Below are positions 1 to 5,042 of a stretch of 5,042 nucleotides of DNA, piece by piece. Source of the stretch: JAAYYM01 sp035271065 (lineage in GTDB: Bacteria > Bacillota > Clostridia > Lachnospirales > Lachnospiraceae); the NCBI GenBank assembly GCA_035271065.1, contig DATESB010000065.1, positions 1-5,042 of the forward strand, read 5' to 3'. Under the pieces are notes generated by a model. That model made no database searches and was not told the DNA's origin. It was given only the letters and a program-made list of their open reading frames with translations. Both the position numbers and the translations under genes were made by a program. Position 1 is the stretch's first letter. Every line of letters starts with the position of its first letter.

Positions 1-2
1 TC

Positions 3-578
3 GCTGAAGAATATCAATTGAATTTAAAGTATGTTGATATTGGTGGAAGTTTTTTTATGAATAAAGAAGATTATCATTTTCCGGCACAATACATCCAAAC
101 AATTACCGAACAGCTGCGTCATACCTTCAATCCTGAAGAAACTGCTCTGATTATAGAGCCGGGAGCTGCCATTATTTCAACTCCCATCCAATACATGACC
201 AGAGTGATTGATGTGAAAGATACCTATCGTGACCATTTTGTCATAACAGATGGCGGACGTCTTCATATTGATCCGTTCATGCGCAAAACACAATACATTT
301 ACGAACTCTTCACTTCCTCAGAAAGCGTATGCAAACAACAGGTCATATGTGGATTTTCCTGTATGGATTCAGACCGTATCATTGTCCTTAACAATGAACC
401 AACCCTAAGTATTGATGACTATATCCTATACAATTCGGTCGGCAGTTATACAATGTGTTTCAACTCACTTTTTATTGAGTATTTTCCGCCTGTGTACGTA
501 AAACGTGGCGAGCATTATGAAATTGTAAGAGAAAAATGGGATATTGCAGAATATATGCAGAAACAAATCATAAAGTAG
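3..578 (+). CDS. Fold-type III PLP-dependent amino-acid decarboxylase, C-terminal part (5' truncated by window edge)
   Basis: Predicted cytoplasmic PLP enzyme of the diaminopimelate/ornithine/carboxynorspermidine decarboxylase superfamily. The reading frame is open to the left edge, and the TTG at 18 falls inside a conserved strand leading into the Gly-rich phosphate loop, so it is not the start. About 190 residues are visible, roughly half of the usual 400-420; the PLP lysine would lie upstream. Visible landmarks are the YVDIGGS loop (GGS at 42-50), an EPG motif at 156-164 followed by Ala-Ala instead of the usual Arg, a CMDSD motif (Cys at 360-362, Asp at 372-374) matching the family's C-x-S-x-D active-site segment, and a GSYT segment (Tyr at 447-449) matching the PLP-phosphate Tyr. 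The substrate cannot be read: the missing EPG arginine argues against plain LysA. It is followed 13 bp later by a membrane-protein gene, so they are probably co-transcribed. The superfamily call is firm; the exact reaction is unknown. Confidence 0.82.
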   Translation, partial: AEEYQLNLKYVDIGGSFFMNKEDYHFPAQYIQTITEQLRHTFNPEETALIIEPGAAIISTPIQYMTRVIDVKDTYRDHFVITDGGRLHIDPFMRKTQYIYELFTSSESVCKQQVICGFSCMDSDRIIVLNNEPTLSIDDYILYNSVGSYTMCFNSLFIEYFPPVYVKRGEHYEIVREKWDIAEYMQKQIIK

Positions 579-582
579 AGGA
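577..582 (+). promoter_or_regulatory. Ribosome binding site of the 592 membrane-protein gene
   Basis: AGAGGA overlaps the TAG stop of the decarboxylase gene and lies 9 bases before the ATG at 592. It supports that start and suggests translation of the two genes is closely linked within one transcript. Confidence 0.7.
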
Positions 583-591
583 ACTATTAAA

Positions 592-2796
592 ATGAAACTG
601 AACAGAACACACATCATTCTGATAATGATTTATATGATACTGGTTGGTGTCGGAATAAAAGTATTGGCAGACAAACTTCCTGACTCCTATACCTACACCT
701 ATAACTTGTCGGAATTTAATTTAGATGCCGGTGCCCTTACAGAAGAAGGGCTTCTCATAGATGCTTCTTCTTCCTTTGATGGTTATTTCGCAAGTTTGCC
801 TGTCACTACATTACAAGAGGGCGATTATACCTATCACATCTCCTATCAAACTGATAGTGACACCAGCGCTCACTTTACGGTAAATGCAAATCAGGATTTC
901 ATCCTGCCTTTACCCGCAGGACAAGACGTAGTAGAAAACACTTTTACGGTAAGTCCCTATACCGATAAATTCAGAATTCGCTTTCATGCTCCTACAGAAG
1001 GCACATTCTGCATCAAAGAGGTGTCTGTTTCATCGCCGAAGCCCCTTACAAACGATTTATATTACTATATTGTTTTACTTGCCATGTTTGGAATCGCTAT
1101 TCCATGCATCTACACTTTTATTCGTTATCGAAAAATATCTTTTGACAAGGAACAGACAGCCATTGGTATTTTGTTTGTTGCTGCTATTATAATTGTCAAT
1201 TTACCCATTTTCTATGATTATCTTTGGTTTGGTGTGGATACGCGTGCGCAACTGCTTAGAATGGAAGGCATACGAATTGCACTCCGTGAACGGCAAATTC
1301 CTGCCATTATCAATCCAAACTATTGTAATGAATTCGGCGAACTCGGCTGTATGTATCCGGGACTGTTTCTCTATATTCCAGCTCTGCTTCGTTCCTTTGG
1401 TGTTTCTATGATGGCTGCATATAAATCGGCACACGTGCTCATCAACGTCATCACACTTTTTGTCATGTACGGCTGCATCAAAGATGTCACCGGTTCACGT
1501 AAAGGTGCCACAATCGCCACTCTGCTTTATTGTTTTTCTCCACATAGAATGTATATCATGTATTTTGGCGGTCAGGCACTCGGCATGGGAATTGCAATGA
1601 TTTTCTTCCCATTACTGTATGTAGGCCTCTATCATATCTTCCTTGGTAATCATAAAAAATGGTATCTGCTTGTGATTGGCATCAGCGGTATCTTCCAGTC
1701 CCACATCCTTTCCAGCGTGCTTGCCCTGATAGTCTGTGTCATTTTTGCCTTATGTTATCTGAAACGACTATGGCAGAACAACAGATGGCTTTCTCTATGC
1801 AAATCTGTAGTACTTGCCTTTTTCCTTAATCTGTATGCCATTGTACCTTTCATTTATTATTACAAAACCGGACTGGCTCTGGACAATTTAGAGCGCAATT
1901 TTCTTCACTCTCTCATTAGCATTAAGGATATTCTCATTGGTCCGAGAGGTCTTGCTTTTGGACTTTGCATCGCTATTGTTGTCATATGGGCTTTTCTGCA
2001 CCACAACAAAGCAACGATATCTGATTCTTCAGAGCGCAAACTATTGCTGTCTTTTGTCCGTTTTTTACTCATTGCGTCCATTATCACACATATTTTCTCC
2101 AGTGCTCTATTTCCATGGGCACCGATTTATGCACTTCCCTTCATCCACTCAATATTAACTACTCTGCAATTTCCGGAGCGGTTTCTATTAATTAGTATGC
2201 CTGCCATTGCCATGGTAGTTGGAATTTTGTCGATTGATTTTCTTGAGAATACCAAATCTGTATTTAAGAAGATAGTGATTATCATATGCACATTCATTTG
2301 TTGCGCAGGTGTTTATATGGAATTTAGCGGTTTCTTCAATTGCGGTGAACTCTTAACCTCATCCATCACCGGTGACATCAACTCCAGATTACAGGAAGAT
2401 TATCTCCCTGCAGGTACAGAAACATCTTTCTACACTTCCAATGTACTCGTTGGCGGAAATGAAGAAAGTTTTACTGTGAACTCCTATCATAAAGACGGAA
2501 CGCGTATAATGTTTGCTTATACTTGTTCCACTGATGATAATTATGTGGAATTCCCATTGTTCTATTATGACGGCTACAAAGCAATCGATGAGAATGGACA
2601 GCCTCTCCTGTTAGAAAAGGGTAATCAGAATAAAGTGCGTGTATATACAGAAAAAACAGACACCGAGAAGCAAATTACCGTCTATTTTTCAACATTCTGG
2701 TATTTTAAGCTTTGTGTACTGGTATCTGTTTTGTCTTGCTTTATATTGATTTTTATTATGATACGTTCGCGATATAGAAAATCTACAATTTCTTAA
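592..2796 (+). CDS. Large polytopic membrane protein, PTPS-related/YfhO-like (putative GT-C glycosyltransferase) with N-terminal ectodomain
   Basis: 734 residues. Residues 7-26 form a first membrane segment. Residues about 30-150 are a beta-rich, Cys-poor outside domain (alternating strands, Tyr/Thr-rich) resembling jelly-roll or carbohydrate-binding ectodomains. A multi-span core follows, with clear hydrophobic segments near 156-177, 190-208, 275-297, 333-350, 357-388, 403-423, 455-469, 486-505, 531-547 and 559-576. An outside C-terminal domain (about 580-703) and a final span (704-724) ending in basic residues complete it. The core resembles the '6-pyruvoyl-tetrahydropterin synthase related' membrane family (a historical name; no pterin chemistry implied): D216 and RMEGI (223-227) after span 3, YPGLFLYIPALL (255-266), LQFPERFLL (525-533), DYLP (603-606) and FPLFYYDGYKA (654-664). 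Such proteins are thought to be GT-C type, lipid-linked sugar transferases acting outside the membrane; donor and acceptor are unknown. It follows the decarboxylase gene by 13 bp, and its last 14 bp overlap the opposing signal peptidase gene. Confidence 0.72.
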   Translation: MKLNRTHIILIMIYMILVGVGIKVLADKLPDSYTYTYNLSEFNLDAGALTEEGLLIDASSSFDGYFASLPVTTLQEGDYTYHISYQTDSDTSAHFTVNANQDFILPLPAGQDVVENTFTVSPYTDKFRIRFHAPTEGTFCIKEVSVSSPKPLTNDLYYYIVLLAMFGIAIPCIYTFIRYRKISFDKEQTAIGILFVAAIIIVNLPIFYDYLWFGVDTRAQLLRMEGIRIALRERQIPAIINPNYCNEFGELGCMYPGLFLYIPALLRSFGVSMMAAYKSAHVLINVITLFVMYGCIKDVTGSRKGATIATLLYCFSPHRMYIMYFGGQALGMGIAMIFFPLLYVGLYHIFLGNHKKWYLLVIGISGIFQSHILSSVLALIVCVIFALCYLKRLWQNNRWLSLCKSVVLAFFLNLYAIVPFIYYYKTGLALDNLERNFLHSLISIKDILIGPRGLAFGLCIAIVVIWAFLHHNKATISDSSERKLLLSFVRFLLIASIITHIFSSALFPWAPIYALPFIHSILTTLQFPERFLLISMPAIAMVVGILSIDFLENTKSVFKKIVIIICTFICCAGVYMEFSGFFNCGELLTSSITGDINSRLQEDYLPAGTETSFYTSNVLVGGNEESFTVNSYHKDGTRIMFAYTCSTDDNYVEFPLFYYDGYKAIDENGQPLLLEKGNQNKVRVYTEKTDTEKQITVYFSTFWYFKLCVLVSVLSCFILIFIMIRSRYRKSTIS

Positions 2797-3334
2797 TATT
2801 CGGATAGTATTTCAATGCTGCTTTTCCTTCTATCTTTTCACGATAGACAAATGTATTAACCCAATATCTTGAATCCGCGGAAATATTACGATTATCACCC
2901 ATCATGAAATATGCGTCCTCCGGTATCGTAACCGGACCATAATCACCTACCGGAACTACTGTCAGATATGGCTCATCAAGAGCCGTATCACTGCCATTAA
3001 TATAAATCTTGCCGTCTTTCATTTCAAGCGTTTCCCCCGGCATACCAATGATACGCTTAATAAAAAGTTGACTCTCATCATCCGGGAACTTGAACATCAC
3101 AATATCTCCACGTTGCGGATCTTCGCTCAGATATGCAAGTCTGTTTCCAAACACCCGGTCTCCGGTCATCACAGTAGGTTCCATAGATGCCGTCGGTATC
3201 ACCGCATTTACAATAATAAATAAATTCAGGATAACTGCAACAACAACTGCCACTTCAATGACAATAATCCATTCCAATATCTCACTTTTCCATGAATTCT
3301 TCTTCTGTTTCTTTTCCTTTTCGGAATGATCCAT
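2783..3334 (-). CDS. lepB: Type I signal peptidase (S26 family)
   Basis: A 183-residue membrane serine protease that cleaves signal peptides from proteins leaving the Sec or Tat pathway. A Lys-rich cytoplasmic tail (residues 1-17, many Lys/Glu) precedes one membrane anchor (about 21-45); the catalytic domain lies outside. All diagnostic boxes are intact: PTASMEPT with nucleophile Ser50, GDRVFGNRL (58-66), GDIVMFKFP (76-84), FIKRIIGMPGE with general base Lys93, and GDNRNISADSR (146-156). The single anchor and short length fit the Gram-positive SipS-type enzyme rather than the longer proteobacterial LepB. The ATG at 3332-3334 has an AAAGGGG ribosome binding site 7 bases upstream and its own promoter. 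It appears monocistronic here and is transcribed against the membrane-protein gene. Whether it is the housekeeping copy or one dedicated to this envelope locus cannot be decided from one window. Confidence 0.96.
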   Translation of the reverse strand: MDHSEKEKKQKKNSWKSEILEWIIVIEVAVVVAVILNLFIIVNAVIPTASMEPTVMTGDRVFGNRLAYLSEDPQRGDIVMFKFPDDESQLFIKRIIGMPGETLEMKDGKIYINGSDTALDEPYLTVVPVGDYGPVTIPEDAYFMMGDNRNISADSRYWVNTFVYREKIEGKAALKYYPNIKKL

Positions 3335-3341
3335 ACTTTTG

Positions 3342-3348
3342 CCCCTTT
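3342..3348 (-). promoter_or_regulatory. Ribosome binding site of signal peptidase I gene
   Basis: The minus strand reads AAAGGGG, 7 bases before the ATG at 3334. It is a strong anti-16S match that fixes the signal peptidase start. Confidence 0.8.
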
Positions 3349-3371
3349 ATCGTAATAAAATAACCTTGTTC

Positions 3372-3400
3372 AGTATAGTACAAAACCATAGAAAAAGCAA
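3372..3400 (-). promoter_or_regulatory. Predicted sigma-A promoter for the signal peptidase gene
   Basis: On the minus strand, TTGCTT (3400-3395) and TATACT (3377-3372) are separated by 17 bases. The -10 matches the consensus in 5 of 6 positions and the -35 in 4 of 6. Transcription would start near 3365, giving a leader of about 31 nt that contains the AAAGGGG ribosome binding site. Confidence 0.6.
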
Positions 3401-3410
3401 TCGCTAACGT

Positions 3411-3439
3411 TTGACATGCGTGCCTTTCCATAGTAGAAT
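3411..3439 (+). promoter_or_regulatory. Predicted strong sigma-A promoter for the MBOAT operon
   Basis: A perfect -35 TTGACA (3411-3416), a 17-base spacer and -10 TAGAAT (3434-3439, 5 of 6) are present. Transcription would start near 3446, about 25 nt before the ATG at 3471. The element is back to back with the leftward signal peptidase promoter; only 10 bases separate the two -35 boxes. Its near-consensus strength suggests the acyltransferase genes are expressed independently of the upstream decarboxylase/membrane-protein operon. Confidence 0.75.
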
Positions 3440-3460
3440 AAAGAGCGCATAATTGATTAC

Positions 3461-3464
3461 GGAG
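3461..3464 (+). promoter_or_regulatory. Ribosome binding site that decides the MBOAT start
   Basis: GGAG lies 6 bases before the ATG at 3471. The in-frame TTG at 3453 is only about 7 nt past the predicted transcription start and has no such site, so the ATG is preferred. Confidence 0.75.
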
Positions 3465-3470
3465 AATGCC

Positions 3471-4928
3471 ATGTTATTTAATTCTATTCCTTTTTTAATA
3501 TTTTTTCCACTTGTAGTGCTGCTGTATTTTCTGATTCCTCATCGTTTCAGAACTATATGGCTTCTTTTGGTTAGTTACTATTACTATATGTATCTGAATC
3601 CAAAATACGCACTCTTTCTCATGGCATCCACCCTGATTACCTACTTTGGCGGCATGCTTGTTCAAAAAGCAGATACTGTCACCAAGAAAAAACTGTTTGT
3701 TGCGCTGAGTGTTGTACTAAATCTCTCCATGCTAATTTTCTTTAAATATGCTAATTTCCTGACGGGAGGTCTGAGTTCGGTTCTTTCTGTATTCGGCATT
3801 AATTTTGCCAAAACAGAATTCAATCTGATTCTCCCGGTTGGAATTTCTTTTTATACGTTTCAATCACTCTCCTATATCATTGACAGTTATCGCAATGAAG
3901 TAAAACTCGAGAAGAATATATTCAAATATGCCCTATTCGTCTCTTTCTTTCCTAACATTCTTGCAGGACCGATTGAGCGAAGCAAAAACCTGCTAAAGCA
4001 ATTCGATGAAGTGCATCAATTTGATTATGAAAGGGTGCGCGATGGGCTTATTCTCATGCTTTGGGGCTATTTTCAAAAGGTTGTTATTGCTGCCAGATTA
4101 GAGATATTGACCGACATGGTCTATGGCAATTTTAAAGAATATAATGGAATAACACTTGTTATTAGTTTGTTCGCATATGGCTTACGAATCTATTGTGATT
4201 TTGCCAGTTATTCAAACATCGCTATTGGTGCAGCAAAGGTCATGGGCTTTCATTTAATGACCAACTTTAAGCAGCCGTTCTTTTCAAAGAGTGTCAAAGA
4301 GTTCTGGCGTAGATGGCATATTTCCCTGAATACATGGTTTGTGGATTATCTGTATATTCCGCTAGGTGGTTCTCGTGTAAAGCCTTGGCGTAAGTATTTC
4401 AATGTGATGCTTGTATTTCTGTCCAGTGGTCTCTGGCATGGAGCAAATATGACCTACATCATGTGGGGTGCTACAAACGGCATCTTCCAGATTGCCGGAG
4501 ATTTATTGAAACCTATACGCGCAAAAATATGTGCGATTTTGCACTATGATTTCAACAACCGCATCGGCAAAGCCATTCGCATTGCATTTACCTTTATCCT
4601 GTTTCATGTTTCATTGGTATTTTTCTGTGCAAAAACAGTGCCGGATGCTTTTGAGATTTTCGGACGTATGTTTACCGGCTTTAGCCTGACACCTCTGTTT
4701 GACGGTACTCTTTATACACTCGGCCTCGGTGTGGCAAACTTTTATATTTTGTTGTTCTCATTGGTGATTTTACTCATTGTGGACCTGGTGCAGGAGAAGA
4801 AGGATGCCTTTGCTTATCTTGCTGCCAAACCATTTATAATCCGCTGGGGTTTTTACTATTTGATGATTGGTATGGTTTTGTTATCCTGCAATTTATCCAC
4901 GCAGGAATTTTTGTATATGAATTTTTGA
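3471..4928 (+). CDS. MBOAT family O-acyltransferase (AlgI/DltB-like)
   Basis: A 485-residue polytopic membrane enzyme that would pass an acyl group, commonly acetyl, across the membrane onto an exported polysaccharide or related polymer. Length and motifs fit the AlgI/PatA/DltB branch: an N-terminus beginning MLFNSIPFLIFF; the FFKYANF segment (90-96); GISFYTFQSLSYIIDSYR (124-141); PNILAGPIER (161-170); CDFASYSNIAIG (242-253); FWRRWHISL (278-286) with His283; and SGLWHGAN (319-326) with His323, the invariant MBOAT histidine. Hydrophobic spans fill most of the protein. The start is ATG 3471 rather than TTG 3453, based on the ribosome binding site, the promoter position and the usual MLFNS N-terminus. 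It heads a promoter-driven unit, and the next gene begins 11 bp downstream, as in algI-algJ/algX and dltB-dltD type pairs. The natural acceptor polymer and acyl donor cannot be read from the sequence; an AlgI-like acetylation role is more likely than D-alanylation, because no dltA/dltC genes are visible. Confidence 0.93.
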   Translation: MLFNSIPFLIFFPLVVLLYFLIPHRFRTIWLLLVSYYYYMYLNPKYALFLMASTLITYFGGMLVQKADTVTKKKLFVALSVVLNLSMLIFFKYANFLTGGLSSVLSVFGINFAKTEFNLILPVGISFYTFQSLSYIIDSYRNEVKLEKNIFKYALFVSFFPNILAGPIERSKNLLKQFDEVHQFDYERVRDGLILMLWGYFQKVVIAARLEILTDMVYGNFKEYNGITLVISLFAYGLRIYCDFASYSNIAIGAAKVMGFHLMTNFKQPFFSKSVKEFWRRWHISLNTWFVDYLYIPLGGSRVKPWRKYFNVMLVFLSSGLWHGANMTYIMWGATNGIFQIAGDLLKPIRAKICAILHYDFNNRIGKAIRIAFTFILFHVSLVFFCAKTVPDAFEIFGRMFTGFSLTPLFDGTLYTLGLGVANFYILLFSLVILLIVDLVQEKKDAFAYLAAKPFIIRWGFYYLMIGMVLLSCNLSTQEFLYMNF

Positions 4929-4932
4929 GGAA
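4927..4932 (+). promoter_or_regulatory. Ribosome binding site of the right-edge gene
   Basis: GAGGAA overlaps the last two bases of the MBOAT TGA stop and lies 7 bases before the ATG at 4940. It supports both the start and translational coupling to the MBOAT gene. Confidence 0.7.
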
Positions 4933-4939
4933 ACTAATT

Positions 4940-5042
4940 ATGAAACATTCAGTCGTTCGTTTTTTTGGAAAGTGCATATTAGCAACTGTTCCGTTACTGG
5001 CATTATGTCTGTTTACGGCTCTGTTTCCGTTCGGTTATATGG
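4940..5042 (+). CDS. N-terminus of a membrane-anchored/exported protein, probable MBOAT partner (truncated by window edge)
   Basis: Only 34 codons are visible. The peptide starts MKHSVVRFFGKC, with basic residues (Lys2, Arg7, Lys11), followed by a hydrophobic run (about residues 12-29, ILATVPLLALCLFTALF) and then PFGYM. This is an N-in anchor or uncleaved signal sequence, so the rest is expected outside the membrane. The gene follows the MBOAT gene by 11 bp and shares its transcript. In known MBOAT systems the next gene often encodes an SGNH-fold/AlgJ/AlgX/DltD-like protein that finishes the transfer to the polymer; that identity is an inference from position, since no catalytic motif is within the window. 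Confidence 0.6.
   Translation, partial: MKHSVVRFFGKCILATVPLLALCLFTALFPFGYM

Noticed and set aside
18..20. TTG as the start of the left-edge decarboxylase gene
   Set aside because: Codons upstream (Ala-Glu-Glu-Tyr-Gln) stay in frame to the edge, and the TTG is inside a conserved strand before the GG loop, so the gene begins outside the window.
733..751. Perfect 6-bp inverted repeat GCCCTT/AAGGGC with a 7-base loop
   Set aside because: It lies inside the membrane-protein coding region and has no following T-run, so it is probably chance rather than a terminator or regulatory hairpin.
986..1411. Plus-strand open frames at 986-1192 and 1193-1411, and a minus-strand frame at 1201-1434
   Set aside because: They are shadows of the 592-2796 gene, lack ribosome binding sites and have no recognisable family features.
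1905..2158. Minus-strand frame 1905-2087 and plus-strand frame 1937-2158
   Set aside because: They overlap the conserved membrane-protein frame, have no start signals, and their composition reflects the hydrophobic codons of the real gene.
3090..3329. Plus-strand 79-codon frame antisense to the signal peptidase gene
   Set aside because: The signal peptidase motifs on the minus strand are intact and explain this DNA; the antisense frame has no ribosome binding site.
3386..3434. CCATAG direct repeat (3386-3391 and 3429-3434) in the divergent promoter region
   Set aside because: Six bases, unequal positions relative to the two promoters and no extended match; too weak to call an operator.

Overview
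This looks like chromosomal DNA from a low-GC Firmicute, most likely a gut-type Clostridia/Lachnospiraceae relative. The grounds are a moderately AT-rich composition, strong GAGG/GGAG/AAAGGGG ribosome binding sites, sigma-A-like promoters, a short Gram-positive type signal peptidase I, and a style of large envelope membrane protein common in that group. The lineage is inferred from style, not from a marker gene.

Layout, left to right. (1) Bases 3-578 are the C-terminal half of a fold-type III PLP-dependent decarboxylase related to diaminopimelate/ornithine/carboxynorspermidine decarboxylases. Its 5' end lies outside the window. (2) 13 bp later, 592-2796 encodes a 734-residue polytopic membrane protein with an N-terminal beta-rich ectodomain and a core resembling the '6-pyruvoyl-tetrahydropterin synthase related' (GT-C-like) family. 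These two genes look like the end of a rightward operon. (3) A signal peptidase I gene runs leftward (3334-2783). Its 3' end overlaps the membrane-protein gene by 14 bp, with no visible terminator. (4) A 136-bp divergent intergenic region (3335-3470) carries two back-to-back promoters. (5) 3471-4928 encodes an AlgI/DltB-type MBOAT O-acyltransferase. (6) The first 34 codons of another membrane-anchored or exported protein start at 4940 and run off the right edge. By context this is probably the MBOAT's SGNH/AlgX/DltD-like partner.

Taken together the window belongs to a cell-envelope neighbourhood: a putative membrane glycosyltransferase, an acyltransferase pair that would modify an exported glycopolymer, and the peptidase that releases secreted proteins. 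The amino-acid decarboxylase is the odd member. It raises the untested possibility that a decarboxylated amino acid is made for a surface polymer or metabolite encoded upstream. I see no RNA genes, insertion sequences, CRISPR arrays or significant repeats. There is no non-coding stretch longer than about 140 bp.
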